Source of the DNA: a candidate division LCP-89 bacterium B3_LCP
GTDB taxonomy: Bacteria; Electryoneota; B3-LCP
Length of the DNA: 64,000 nt
Direction: 5' to 3'
Assembly: GCA_005223185.1 (NCBI GenBank)
Contig: NJBN01000001.1
Span: 373,210 to 437,209 of the forward strand
A model generated the notes under the pieces. It saw nothing but the letters and a program-made list of their open reading frames with translations. It was not told where the DNA came from and searched no databases. Shown piece after piece: positions 42,884-52,889 of this stretch. Every line of letters begins with the position of its first letter. Positions within the stretch are counted from its first letter, which is position 1. Made by a program: the position numbers and the translations under genes.

Positions 42884-45800
42884 TTACTTGAGAAGCACCA
42901 TCTTCCCACTCGCTGAGAACTCACCTGCTTCAATCCTGTACAAATATATCCCCGAAGCCAGATCAGAAGCGTCGAAAGTTACTTCATGCACACCCGCATC
43001 CCGCCAACCGTTGATTAATTCCGCAACGAGACGACCGGAAATGTCATAGACCGCCAGATTAACCGGACTAACATCTGGCAATTGGAATCTGAGAACTGTA
43101 CTGGGGTTGAAGGGATTGGGATAGGTTCCCAGCACTTCAAACTGATCGGGAATCGCATCTTTAGTTGTCGTTTCGATCACTTCAGCGAAGGGATCGGGAT
43201 AGCTGCAGGTCGGCAGATTAGCGGCAAAGTCGAAGCCCAGATCCGTCGTGCCGTCCTTGAACCATGGGAAGCTGTCCTGGTACCAGACAGTTAGCGTTGG
43301 ATAATTGCCGGAATGGATAACAAGATCATAATTACCCCCGGGCCAGCTTTCCGGCACCGGATAAAATACGTCAGGGCGGTTGATCTGCCAGCCGGGCTGG
43401 TAGTTGACCATGGACCGCAGGATGATCAGTGTAGTATCCTGGTTTTCGTAAACCATGTCAATCCAGCCATACCAGTTCAAGGGAACGGAACCCTGGTTTT
43501 CACCCCAGATACCATAGAACAGGTCACCACCTGTCGCTGGTATGGGTGATCCCAATACGTAGTTGACTTCGACTACCATCTGGGGAATGCTCATCGGAGT
43601 TGTGTAAAGGATCGCTGATTCGTTTACTATTGAAGATGCATGTTCATCATAGCTTCCATCGAAGAAATACTGGATTCCATCCGTCTGATCGTGATTCTCA
43701 ATGCCTACAGTGCCTTCCCCTGTCGAAGAGTTGGACATATCCTTGTATTGAACCTTGATTCGACCGTCTCCGGTGAATGTCGGATAGTGTGAAGGATCGT
43801 ACAAGACCGTCTGGAAGGTCTCAAAATTCCCTTCAGGTGCATATTGTTCTATGTGGTTGTATTCGATGATCAGAAGGTTTTCCGCATCATCATACCAGGT
43901 CCATACTCCGCCGGAATTGTTCCTCTGGGGTGATAAGTCCTCCCAGTAAGATGCAATCATGCAACGGGGACCATCCGCATTGGGGATGCCGCTGTTGGAA
44001 TAATCATCAGGACCTACAACTCCCATTCCTACCCATCCATTCGCAGCCACGGTGAAGGAATCGTATTGTGCACCGTAATACCCGAAGGTGAAGGGAAGCT
44101 CAAAGTGAAAGACCTGTTCGTCACTGATGAAGGGAACCAACGTTCCCGGACCTCCTGAATCCGGGCATATTTCCACCCAGTTGTATTCGGGGAATTCCGG
44201 AGCGTCATTGTGGTCATAGGCCATGTAACCGTAATTATCAGGACCTGTGGGCATATAAGTAATATCGCCGACGATTGTGGAAAATCCTGTAGTGTTGGCA
44301 TATCCCAACGCACCAGTAACGGCAACGTCGAAATCCACCTGGTGTTCCTGCGGGCAGGACGGAGAAACCGTAACGTTGAAATCTGCCTGAGCCTCTGCAC
44401 CTGCTGCCATCGATCCAACTGTGAAAACAGCAGAATTAATCACCATGTACGGATCAGCGCAGGATAGGCTTGATTCCACATCATCGACGTTCGATGATCC
44501 GTCATTGACGATAGTAACCTGCAGATCAGCGGTTTCGCCCGGATCCAAGTTGCCGTTGCCGTTACCACCTGCAGCGTCATCTATTTCAAGCTGTGAAAAG
44601 ATAACGTCCGGAGCATGTGCATTCACGGTGAAGAATGATTCCCAACTGTTTACGCCGTCATCTGCGGTGAGCATGAACGCTATGGGATGACCATCAGTTA
44701 CTTCCGGCGCTACAGCGAATTCAAAAGCCCGGTCAATCGTGGAAGTTCCTCCTTCCGGTATATTCCCAAAATTCGCTGTGCTTTGATTGACGGTTACCAG
44801 AACGTCATCCGTAGAAATTGTGCCGGTGACATTGGTCGCTTCGGCCACACCCACATTTTCCACCGTCATCTGTAACTCGACAGTTTCGGCGTAATCTAAC
44901 TGTCCGTTGTTGTTACCGGTCAAGTCATCTTGAACGACATGGTCATTATAGATGACGTAAGCCCCACTGGGTACGATAATATAGACATCAGTTATGTAAG
45001 GAACTGAATTGGAAGTCGTTACGGTCAGCGTCAGCGTACCCGGCTGGGTTGGCGGCGGATCAAAGGCTAGATTCACCTGTCCCGAACTATTGGTATATCC
45101 GGTTGCATATATTTCTTCATTCATAGCACAAACCAGCGCCTCTTCCAGCGGACCTCCGGGACCGTTAACGGTTACGGAGTATGACGAAGTGCCCAGTGGA
45201 ATCGTCGGATTGCTGGATACAGTCAGGTCATAAGGAGTCATGCTCCGCAGAGCGAAGGATGGATCACCGAAAATCGTCCAGTTGCGGAATTCGTTCTCCC
45301 CGCCGGCTCCGTGTAAGTCCATCATCAGCATAGAACCGTTAAAACACATGCCGCCGAATGTCAACATCGAATCTGCGCAGATTAAGTCCACGCCCTCATC
45401 CTGCATATCATAAGGTGGAAACCAGGACTGGCTGATCTTGGAGAGATAACAGCCTATAGCTCCCGTCGGTTCACCGCTGGTATTGTTAGTTGCGCGCAGG
45501 AGAACTTCCGCTATGCAGGTGGTATTTAAAAAATTTCCTGACTCGCAGGCAACCGCCACAAAATGGAAGAGTTTATTATCGTTTACCAACTGATCGGCAT
45601 TACTGCTGTAGAAATTGACCGGGCCGACCATGTTGGTCCACCCATGACCGGCATAATTGAAGATGCTGACCCCTGCATCCATGAAGTCCATGATCATCTG
45701 GGTGGTTCCACCGAAAGTGGTATAGACGGAATCCACCTGGGTGTAGTTCCACCTCACCAAATCCAGAGCGATATTGGTGATATGCTGAAAATCATACGGC

Positions 45801-46942
45801 TCAGGATTACAAGGACCGCTCTCATCTGCATCCCCCAATCCCCGGGAATACCAATCGCCGGTCGGATCGGGATACTTCTCGTAGGTGATTGTTCTGGTTA
45901 CTTGCGTCACCACCTGGTCTCGTGTCTCCGCGGAAAATCTTCCTACGAAGATTTCAGGATAATTGTCACCTCCGCTTAAGAGTCCGTAAACTGGATCAGA
46001 ACCACTGGAAAATGTGGGAATTTGTGCGTGATCTCCCACCAGGAGCAGATAAACCAGATCACTCTGGTTGTAATAATCCCTGACGTAGTTCTGTATTTCC
46101 GTAGGATTGCTGCCCACCTGAGAGATCGGCACCATTTCCGTATATAACCCCTTCTGGTTCTTCCATTCCACGAAAGGTTCCATCAAGTCTAAGAAAGTAT
46201 CGTGACATATTACCAGGAGACTGCCTGATTCCAGCAGAGGAACGTAATCCAATTCATCATAATTCACGAAGTGCCGCTGATATACTTTGTGGAACTGCCT
46301 GTCTATTGCGGTTCGGGGAAGGTTTTGGTGAATTTCATTGACACCACCCGACGCAACTCTGCTAACTTCAATCGTAACGTTCGTATATATCCTAAGTACG
46401 CGCTTCACCGGATTGTATCGGAAAACATTCAATTCAACAACCAAGCCGCGATAATCCCGTACAATGTGGGGATCGCGCAAGCTGACTATTTCTTCAGGAA
46501 AAAAGGCATCCCGGTTGTAGATTTCCGCAAATGAATGAGGAACTTGATCCAAATCCACCGTGCGAGGCAGGTGCCCTTTGGAAGGAGCTATGTTGATGTT
46601 ATCAATCTCGATATAGTCAGCAGAGATCACCTGCCAGCCCATCACGCCTTCATCCGGGATGAGGATAGCTCTGTTAATCTGAGGCAGCCTGGGATATCCC
46701 GCTTCCTCGATCATCCCTTCCTTGGGAAGCTTTAGAAATTCTGTATATCCCTGCCCGTTAATCTTGATATCTTTGAGGTCATAGGCATTGACGGTGTATT
46801 TCAGAACGGTGCGAATGCCGTCCCTATCCAGTACTTCGGCACTGAACGGTTCTTCCGCAGGGTTGATCTGGACTCTCATTCCAGCTCCGATTACGGACGT
46901 CAGTGCTATGACGGCGATCAGTAAAATGATTAACTTACGCAT
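42884..46942 (-). CDS. Gingipain-like C25 cysteine peptidase with type IX-like sorting domain
   Basis: A 1352-residue secreted protease. The ATG at 46942 follows GAGGGAGA, and a signal peptide is followed by a pro-region of about 200 residues. The C25 domain holds the catalytic His433 in FNYAGHGWTNMVGP and Cys466 in FVAVACESGNFLN, a spacing of 33. About 600 residues of repeated beta-sandwich domains follow (DDLTGNNNGQLDYAETVELQMTVENVG; DDAAGGNGNGNLDPGETADLQVTIVNDG). A beta-rich domain containing FHFELPFTFGYYGAQYDSFTVAANGWVGMG comes next. The sorting domain closes with YPNPFNPSTVLRFQLP, DAGVHEVTFDAS, SGIYLYRIEAG and KMVLLK. It probably digests extracellular protein after release by a type IX-like system. 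A paralogue lies at 58079. Confidence 0.93.
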   Translation of the reverse strand: MRKLIILLIAVIALTSVIGAGMRVQINPAEEPFSAEVLDRDGIRTVLKYTVNAYDLKDIKINGQGYTEFLKLPKEGMIEEAGYPRLPQINRAILIPDEGVMGWQVISADYIEIDNINIAPSKGHLPRTVDLDQVPHSFAEIYNRDAFFPEEIVSLRDPHIVRDYRGLVVELNVFRYNPVKRVLRIYTNVTIEVSRVASGGVNEIHQNLPRTAIDRQFHKVYQRHFVNYDELDYVPLLESGSLLVICHDTFLDLMEPFVEWKNQKGLYTEMVPISQVGSNPTEIQNYVRDYYNQSDLVYLLLVGDHAQIPTFSSGSDPVYGLLSGGDNYPEIFVGRFSAETRDQVVTQVTRTITYEKYPDPTGDWYSRGLGDADESGPCNPEPYDFQHITNIALDLVRWNYTQVDSVYTTFGGTTQMIMDFMDAGVSIFNYAGHGWTNMVGPVNFYSSNADQLVNDNKLFHFVAVACESGNFLNTTCIAEVLLRATNNTSGEPTGAIGCYLSKISQSWFPPYDMQDEGVDLICADSMLTFGGMCFNGSMLMMDLHGAGGENEFRNWTIFGDPSFALRSMTPYDLTVSSNPTIPLGTSSYSVTVNGPGGPLEEALVCAMNEEIYATGYTNSSGQVNLAFDPPPTQPGTLTLTVTTSNSVPYITDVYIIVPSGAYVIYNDHVVQDDLTGNNNGQLDYAETVELQMTVENVGVAEATNVTGTISTDDVLVTVNQSTANFGNIPEGGTSTIDRAFEFAVAPEVTDGHPIAFMLTADDGVNSWESFFTVNAHAPDVIFSQLEIDDAAGGNGNGNLDPGETADLQVTIVNDGSSNVDDVESSLSCADPYMVINSAVFTVGSMAAGAEAQADFNVTVSPSCPQEHQVDFDVAVTGALGYANTTGFSTIVGDITYMPTGPDNYGYMAYDHNDAPEFPEYNWVEICPDSGGPGTLVPFISDEQVFHFELPFTFGYYGAQYDSFTVAANGWVGMGVVGPDDYSNSGIPNADGPRCMIASYWEDLSPQRNNSGGVWTWYDDAENLLIIEYNHIEQYAPEGNFETFQTVLYDPSHYPTFTGDGRIKVQYKDMSNSSTGEGTVGIENHDQTDGIQYFFDGSYDEHASSIVNESAILYTTPMSIPQMVVEVNYVLGSPIPATGGDLFYGIWGENQGSVPLNWYGWIDMVYENQDTTLIILRSMVNYQPGWQINRPDVFYPVPESWPGGNYDLVIHSGNYPTLTVWYQDSFPWFKDGTTDLGFDFAANLPTCSYPDPFAEVIETTTKDAIPDQFEVLGTYPNPFNPSTVLRFQLPDVSPVNLAVYDISGRLVAELINGWRDAGVHEVTFDASDLASGIYLYRIEAGEFSASGKMVLLK

Positions 46943-47353
46943 AATTATGTCTCCCTCATGTTTGTTGTGCAGTTCATTTTTTCTATTACGCGTGAATTTA
47001 CTATTATAAACGGTTTTTGCAGGCGTCTATGTTTTGCTGATTATACAATTTAATAAATTCCTAGCGCTTTGTCAAGGACTTTTATTGATCTGGACAAAAT
47101 AATCCTTCCAGTTGGCAGTTTGAACTGTGTGAAAACCTGAAAATTTACTGGTCACTTTTTTTATACACTCATTTAACTAAAGACCCCATAGCCCCTAAGG
47201 AAATTAATATTTTCTTGCATCTTAGATTTAACAAAGTTATATTCCTTCGATAAGTTTGGGGTTAGAGTGATTGTTGCAGATATTTTATAGCTCACCTTGC
47301 ATAGGCCTGCCGACATTATCTCTATGTAGTCAAGTCCTTAAAGGGGAGACAAT
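46943..47353. other. Divergent regulatory region between the C25 peptidase and histidine kinase genes
   Basis: A 411-bp AT-rich gap. It has no open frame of note. The end next to the kinase gene has AAAGGGGAGA just before the ATG at 47354. Both divergent promoters must lie here. Runs such as 'tttttttatacactcat' are candidates, but no spaced pair is good enough to call. No tRNA or riboswitch fold is recognised. Confidence 0.5.
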
Positions 47354-49630
47354 ATGGTTAACCTCTCCGTCTCTGATCTGCAGAAACAGATCGCCCGGAA
47401 AGACAGGGAAATAGAAAAGTTAAAAGGACTCGAACAAAAATTCCGTTTATTCTATCAGAATTCACCTTTAGGATTCCAATCCTTAGACGAAAAGGGCAAT
47501 TTCCTTGACGTAAATCCTGCTTGGTTGGAAATGATGGGATATGAAAGAGATGAAGTCATTGGGAAATATTTCGCAGAATTCTTAGCCAGGGGGTTCAAAG
47601 AAGATTTCAATACCAATTTCTCTAAATTCAAAAAAGCGGGTGATATTTCCTACGTTGAATTTGCTATGAAGCGTAAAGACGGCTCGCTTGTGGATGTTTC
47701 TTTCAGCGGCAGGATTGGAAAAAAACCGGACGGAAGTTTCGATAGGACTCACTGTATCATAACGGACATTACCCAACGCAAACGGGCGGAAGAGGCGCTG
47801 CAAGCTAGTGAGAAAAAACATAAATCCCTCTATTCTATGATGCGCCTGATGTGTGATAACGTTCCAGATATGATCTGGGCAAAGGACCTGGAAAAAAAAT
47901 ATATCTTCGCCAATAAGGCAATTTGCGAAAATCTGCTCAATGCAAATGATACTCATGAACCTTCTGGGAAGACAGACATATTTTTCGCAAACAGGGAAAG
48001 AGATTCACATCCAGACGTGCAGGATTATCATACTTTTGGAGAAATTTGTGCTGATTCCGATGAAGTTGTTCTGCAAAGCAAGAAGCCACATCGATTTGAC
48101 GAATTCGGCAACATTAAAGGGGAATTCCTCAGATTGGATGTTTATAAAGCTCCTTTCTGGGATGAAAATGGCCAAATGATCGGAACGGTGGGTTGCGGAC
48201 GTGACGTCACAGCCGAAAAGCGGGCCGAAGAAGCACTACGGGAGAGTGAGGGAAAATATCAGCTTATTGTAGAAAACACCGACACCGGATTTGTGGCAAT
48301 TGATGAAACCGGCGAAGTTATTGACGCGAATGAACCTTATATGCGCCTGATAGGCGTTGATCACTTAGAGAAAATTATCGGTCATTCAGTCCTTGAATGG
48401 ACGGCGCCGGAAGAACGTGAAAACAACGCCACAGCGGTTGCGTTGTGCACAGAACAGGGCTATATTCAGGATTTTGAGACAATTTATCTTAATCGTGATG
48501 GAATTCGAAAAAACATCCTGATCAATGCTATTGTAACTACCACACCGGAGGGTAAGCATCTCCACTCCTTATGCCGCGATATCACCGAGCGCAAGCAGGC
48601 AGATGAGGAGCTTCGGGAAAGTGAGATTAAATACCGTTCAGTTGTGCAGACCGCAGGTGATGCTATTATTATACTGGATGAGGATAAAACCATTCTCTCA
48701 TGGAATCGTGGAGCTGAGCAAGTGTTTGGTTTCCTGGAAAAAGAGGTTATTGGAAAATCCATTGTGATGATGCTGCCGGAAAACCAGATAGATGAGTATA
48801 AATCCGGTATTGAGGGGGTCGAAACCACTGGAGAATCAAAACTTCTTAGTACTGGCATGGAGATGATGGGGGTCCGCAAGAACGGTGTTGAATTCCCCAT
48901 TGACCTTTCGCTTTCAGCCTGGAAAGTAGGTGATAAGGCACATCTGACCATGATCGTCCGTGATATTTCCGAACGAAAGAAAACCGAAGCAGATATAAGA
49001 TCTTCTTTAAAAGAAAAGGATGTGTTATTAGAAGAGGTGCATCACAGGGTGAAAAACAACCTGCAGGTCATTTCTAGCCTGCTAAACCTGCAGGCAAAAC
49101 GCACAGACGACGGTCTTTCCAGCGAGGTAATCCGGCAGAGTCAGGATCGAATCAAGACTATCGCTTTAGTTCATGAAAAATTGTATCAATCAAAGGATTT
49201 CACCCAGATTAACTGGAGCGACTATATAAACACGCTGGTTCGCAATTTGAGGTATTCTTACCGCGAAAACCCGGAGGATATCACACTGCAATTGGAGGTA
49301 CAAGATTTTTCCGGTGATATAGACACCGCCATCCCTTGCGCTTTAATAGTCAACGAATTGGTAACTAATTCTTTAAAACACGGCTTCGCTGAAGGTGAGA
49401 AAGGAATAATACACGTCAGCTTGCGAGTGGCAGATCAAGGTGTGATCTCCTTAGTAGTAGGCGACAATGGTGGGGGACTTCCTGAGGGTTTTGATATAAC
49501 TAAATCTCAATCCCTGGGATTGCAGTTGGTGCAGACTCTAATTGAACAGATGGATGGAACTTTAAAACTTTACAGAGAGCATGGTACGGAATTTAATATT
49601 GAATTTGAACCTGCATTAATCGAGGGGTAA
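47354..49630 (+). CDS. Multi-PAS sensor histidine kinase, HisKA_2 type
   Basis: A 758-residue soluble kinase without membrane helices. After a short coiled coil come four PAS domains, at about 25-145, 150-290, 290-410 and 415-540. Each ends in a DITQRK/DVTAEKR/DITERK/DISERK boundary. The dimerisation domain is HisKA_2: LLEEVHHRVKNNLQVISSLLNLQAKR, with the phospho-acceptor His at 563/564. The ATPase has NELVTNSLKHGF (N box), VGDNGGGLP (G1) and SLGLQLVQTLIEQMDG (G2). It is likely a cytosolic redox or ligand sensor. It is seven bases from the next gene, a receiver-PAS protein, and is the probable phosphodonor for it. Confidence 0.93.
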   Translation: MVNLSVSDLQKQIARKDREIEKLKGLEQKFRLFYQNSPLGFQSLDEKGNFLDVNPAWLEMMGYERDEVIGKYFAEFLARGFKEDFNTNFSKFKKAGDISYVEFAMKRKDGSLVDVSFSGRIGKKPDGSFDRTHCIITDITQRKRAEEALQASEKKHKSLYSMMRLMCDNVPDMIWAKDLEKKYIFANKAICENLLNANDTHEPSGKTDIFFANRERDSHPDVQDYHTFGEICADSDEVVLQSKKPHRFDEFGNIKGEFLRLDVYKAPFWDENGQMIGTVGCGRDVTAEKRAEEALRESEGKYQLIVENTDTGFVAIDETGEVIDANEPYMRLIGVDHLEKIIGHSVLEWTAPEERENNATAVALCTEQGYIQDFETIYLNRDGIRKNILINAIVTTTPEGKHLHSLCRDITERKQADEELRESEIKYRSVVQTAGDAIIILDEDKTILSWNRGAEQVFGFLEKEVIGKSIVMMLPENQIDEYKSGIEGVETTGESKLLSTGMEMMGVRKNGVEFPIDLSLSAWKVGDKAHLTMIVRDISERKKTEADIRSSLKEKDVLLEEVHHRVKNNLQVISSLLNLQAKRTDDGLSSEVIRQSQDRIKTIALVHEKLYQSKDFTQINWSDYINTLVRNLRYSYRENPEDITLQLEVQDFSGDIDTAIPCALIVNELVTNSLKHGFAEGEKGIIHVSLRVADQGVISLVVGDNGGGLPEGFDITKSQSLGLQLVQTLIEQMDGTLKLYREHGTEFNIEFEPALIEG

Positions 49631-49636
49631 CTCGGA

Positions 49637-51202
49637 ATGAGAAGCCGCAGGATTTTGGTTGCCGAAGACGAAAGGATTGTTGTCGAGGACATAAAAGAAT
49701 GTTTGATCGGTTTGGGTTACGATGTTACCGGGATAGTTTCAAGAGGTAATGAAGCCATCGACACAGCCACCTCAACCTATCCTGATGCAGTCCTGATGGA
49801 CATCAGGTTGAAAGGTGATATGGATGGGATTGAGGCTGCTGAAATTATCCAGTCAAAATTGAGTATCCCTGTGATTTATCTCACAGCCCATGCGGACGAT
49901 AGTACTCTGGAAAGAGCTAAAAAATCCGAACCCTACGGGTACATCCTCAAACCCTTCGAAAGCAAGGAACTGCATACAACCATAGAGATCGCACTGCTGA
50001 GACATCGTCAGGAAGTAAAACTTAAGAAAAGCGAACACTGGCTGGCAACGACGCTGAAGTCCATAAGTGAAGCTTTAGTTGTAACAGATCCTCAAGGGAA
50101 TATAATTTATCAGAATCCTAAAGCGCAAAAACTTACCTGTTGTTCAGACGAACAGATGGGTGGCAGACAATTAAATGAGATCATCCTTATTCCGGAAGAA
50201 GTCAATGATAATGACCGTAACCCCGCTTTAACCGTAATGCGAACGGGTACACCCATATCCCTTGAGAACCTGGTTATTAAAAATGAAAGTGGTGACGTTC
50301 GCATTATCGATACCAGCATCGCGCCCATCAAAGACGAAACTGGCATCGCCATCGGAGCCGTTGCTGTTCTGCGCGAGAAACCCACTGTGAATAGCAGTGA
50401 ATTCCCGCAAGTAACGCCCGGTGTTTTTGAAGCGGAAAGCCATCTCTTATTTGATAATGAGGCTTCGAACCTGGCTTCAGATGCAGCGAAGATTGCCTCT
50501 TTAGGCATAATGACTACTGGAATCACGCATGAAATCAGCCATCCCTTGCATGCCATTCTGATTCATGCCAATAGCGCATTGTACTGGCACGAACGCAACA
50601 AAGGCGTCATCCCCGAAGTCTTCATGAAAAAGCTGAATAACATTGCCGATTGCGCCGAAAGAATAAACGACGTCGTCCGGCACATGCAGTCTTTCTGGGA
50701 TGAGAGTGCGCACATAAATGCAGATCAACTGGTCAACAACACCGATCTGAATATATCTGTTGCGGATGCTATGCGTTTGATGGCAAGCAATACAAAATCG
50801 CATGGGATCAAGCCTGAGATTGTGATCTCCGATGAGGTAATACCCGTGCAAGCGAAGCCGTATCAGGTAGAACAGATTGCCGTGAATCTGATCACCGACG
50901 CAATTACCGCATTAGATGAATCCAAATCGGATGAAAAATGGATGAGGATATCAACCAGACGGGATGGAATTCATGCGATCATGGAAATCTCTGATGGCTG
51001 CGAATCAAATTCCATAAAGAGAGCCAAATCGCAATCCCATAATGCGAATGAAAACAAAAAATTTCATCATAGAATTGCTGTAGCTAAATCCTTCATGAAA
51101 AAATTAGATGGCACGATTGAGGGTCAGCACAACATTTATGGTGGCATTGATGTAACAGTCAAACTTCCCCTGGACAATACTTCGTCTGGAGATCGTCGAT
51201 GA
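49637..51202 (+). CDS. Receiver-PAS protein with degenerate histidine kinase domain
   Basis: A 521-residue protein. Residues 5-120 form a receiver with Glu10/Asp11, the acceptor Asp55 in VLMDIRLKG, and YILKPF. A PAS domain follows at about 130-260 (ATTLKSISEALVVTDPQGNIIYQNPKA). The HisKA-like helix retains GIMTTGITHEISHPLHAIL with His298. The ATPase region does not look functional: the N box reads EQIAVNLITDAITALDES with Asp at the usual Asn, the G1 box is only ISDGCESN, and no G2 GTGLGL motif is seen before KSFMKKLDGTIEG. It may be a phosphotransfer or scaffolding pseudokinase. It is coupled by ATGA to the NtrC-type regulator. Confidence 0.85.
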   Translation: MRSRRILVAEDERIVVEDIKECLIGLGYDVTGIVSRGNEAIDTATSTYPDAVLMDIRLKGDMDGIEAAEIIQSKLSIPVIYLTAHADDSTLERAKKSEPYGYILKPFESKELHTTIEIALLRHRQEVKLKKSEHWLATTLKSISEALVVTDPQGNIIYQNPKAQKLTCCSDEQMGGRQLNEIILIPEEVNDNDRNPALTVMRTGTPISLENLVIKNESGDVRIIDTSIAPIKDETGIAIGAVAVLREKPTVNSSEFPQVTPGVFEAESHLLFDNEASNLASDAAKIASLGIMTTGITHEISHPLHAILIHANSALYWHERNKGVIPEVFMKKLNNIADCAERINDVVRHMQSFWDESAHINADQLVNNTDLNISVADAMRLMASNTKSHGIKPEIVISDEVIPVQAKPYQVEQIAVNLITDAITALDESKSDEKWMRISTRRDGIHAIMEISDGCESNSIKRAKSQSHNANENKKFHHRIAVAKSFMKKLDGTIEGQHNIYGGIDVTVKLPLDNTSSGDRR

Positions 51203-52641
51203 GAATTCTTTTAGTCGATGATGAAACTTTAAGCCGCCAACCAATCGCTGATTTTTTAGAAGAACAGCTTCACCATCAGGTTACTCAGTGCGGTGATGGT
51301 AAAGAGGCCCTGAAAATCTTTACCGCTGAACCATTTCCGATTGTGCTGACCGATGTGCGCATGCCCGGTATCAGTGGTTTAGATCTGCTCATGAGAATCA
51401 GAAGCGTGCCGGAAGGACGCCGGACTTCTGTCATATTATTCACCGGATACGCCGACGTCGATACCGCCATCGGGGCTCTGCGCCAGGGCGCTGGTGATCT
51501 GCTGCGAAAACCGCTTAACTTAGAAGAGTTAGCCCAAGTCGTAACCAGAATGGTTGATCGGCAGAATTTTATGACTGGGCATGCTGATCAAGACCAATTG
51601 CCTGAAGCGGATACCGAACTTCTAACAACAGATATCGAAGATGACTATACGTTCATTAAAGATTCACAGATAGAAGTCCCTGATGCAGGCAGAGTAGGGA
51701 TCTATTCTGATGATCTGCGAGCAGTAATGACCATGGCTTTTCGCCTGCATGAAGACAGAAACATACCGGTATTGATCGAAGGTGAAACCGGTACCGGGAA
51801 AGAGATCTTAGCACGAATGGTGCATTACGGCAGAGAAGGAGACGATAAACCTTTTATATCCATTAACTGTTCAGCAATTTCTCCGGGCCTGTTTGAAAGC
51901 GAATTGTTCGGTTATGAAGGCGGCGCCTTCACCGGAGCTAAGAGATCGGGCATTATCGGCAAACTTGAACTGGCGCAGGGTGGAACGCTCTTCTTAGATG
52001 AAATTGGTGATATGCCCATAGATCTTCAACCTAAGTTGCTTCGTGCTTTGCAGGAAAAGGAGATCTATCGCGTGGGCGGACTAAAGCGAATTCCGCTGGA
52101 CGTGCGCATTATAGCTGCCAGTAATCGCAACCTGAAAACCTTGGCAGAAAAAGGGGATTTCCGCCAGGATCTGTACTACCGCTTGAATATAGGCTGGATG
52201 CAGCTATCACCTTTACGAAACCAGAAAGATTCCATTGCCGCCCTGGCACAGATGTTCTTAGTCCAATTTGCGCAACAGAAAAAGAGGCGGTTCCGCTTCC
52301 TTCACCGAGATGCTATATCTATACTTGAAACATACTCCTGGCCTGGAAACGTGCGCGAGCTGAAGAGCACTATCGAAAGGGTCACCCTTCTATACGATGA
52401 CATTGAACTGAAACCGGATCATTTAGCTTTCTTAAGTCAGGGCTCTGAATATACACCAAAACCGCTTCATCACCCGATACAGTTAGGCTCCCTAACCATC
52501 CCAGATGATGAGCTGGATATTTTGTCGCTGGAATCAGAAATCGTGCGAAAAGCGCTCGCCAAATGTGATGGTAATAAATCACAAACTGCCCGTTACCTGA
52601 AATTATCGCGCAGCGCCCTGCGAAGCAGATTGAAAGAGTAG
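51199..52641 (+). CDS. Sigma-54-dependent response regulator (NtrC family)
   Basis: A 480-residue regulator. The receiver has Asp7/Asp8, phospho-acceptor Asp52 (IVLTDVRMPG) and a conserved LLRKPLN lysine. The AAA+ domain at about 175-400 has Walker A GETGTGKE, the sigma-54 contact loop GYEGGAFTGAKRSG (GAFTGA), Walker B GGTLFLDEIGDMP and YRLNI. The Fis-type helix-turn-helix ends the protein (ALAKCDGNKSQTARYLKLSRSALRSRLKE). It activates sigma-54 promoters on phosphorylation by the kinases upstream. A candidate -24/-12 element lies 165 bases after its stop (52805). Confidence 0.95.
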   Translation: MRILLVDDETLSRQPIADFLEEQLHHQVTQCGDGKEALKIFTAEPFPIVLTDVRMPGISGLDLLMRIRSVPEGRRTSVILFTGYADVDTAIGALRQGAGDLLRKPLNLEELAQVVTRMVDRQNFMTGHADQDQLPEADTELLTTDIEDDYTFIKDSQIEVPDAGRVGIYSDDLRAVMTMAFRLHEDRNIPVLIEGETGTGKEILARMVHYGREGDDKPFISINCSAISPGLFESELFGYEGGAFTGAKRSGIIGKLELAQGGTLFLDEIGDMPIDLQPKLLRALQEKEIYRVGGLKRIPLDVRIIAASNRNLKTLAEKGDFRQDLYYRLNIGWMQLSPLRNQKDSIAALAQMFLVQFAQQKKRRFRFLHRDAISILETYSWPGNVRELKSTIERVTLLYDDIELKPDHLAFLSQGSEYTPKPLHHPIQLGSLTIPDDELDILSLESEIVRKALAKCDGNKSQTARYLKLSRSALRSRLKE

Positions 52642-52804
52642 CCATAATAAACGAAATTCCCCTGAACGAAAACGACCAATTTGTCAGTTTTGAACGTTCA
52701 GTTTCGCACACCTGATCATTTTCAACCATTGCTGCCTCAGTGCCCCTGATTATTAACTTTCTGTAATTTCAATAATAAAGAAAAACCACCTGAGGATTAT
52801 CACT

Positions 52805-52827
52805 TTGGCCCGATCTCTGCTTATAAT
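52805..52827 (+). promoter_or_regulatory. Overlapping sigma-54-like and sigma-70-like promoter elements
   Basis: TTGGCCCGATCTCTGC has GG at 52807-52808 and GC at 52819-52820 with the ten-base interval needed for a -24/-12 sigma-54 promoter. It overlaps a perfect TATAAT (52822-52827), which could be a sigma-70 -10 box with a poor -35 (TTATCA, 52797-52802, spacing 19). Both predict a start near 52831-52834. The element is the first one downstream of the gene for a sigma-54 activator. Confidence 0.5.
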
Positions 52828-52830
52828 GTA

Positions 52831-52889
52831 GGAGTGCTATTGATTTTGCTTAAATCCCAATACTCCCCAGAGAGTATCTGTTTTTTTTT
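52831..52889 (+). ncRNA. Candidate small RNA, about 59 nt
   Basis: It begins at the predicted transcription start (GGAGTGC...). It ends in a clear rho-independent terminator: ATACTC/GAGTAT (52860-52865 with 52872-52877) plus two more pairs around a bulge, then nine T (52881-52889). The span holds no start codon with a ribosome site. GGAGT at its 5' end can also pair with ACTCC in the terminator stem, so two folds are possible. Promoter plus terminator with no gene between them is the basis for the call. Confidence 0.45.

Noticed and set aside
46943-47353. Sigma-54 promoter upstream of the histidine kinase operon
   Set aside because: TTGGCAG occurs but the GG-N10-GC spacing is not met.
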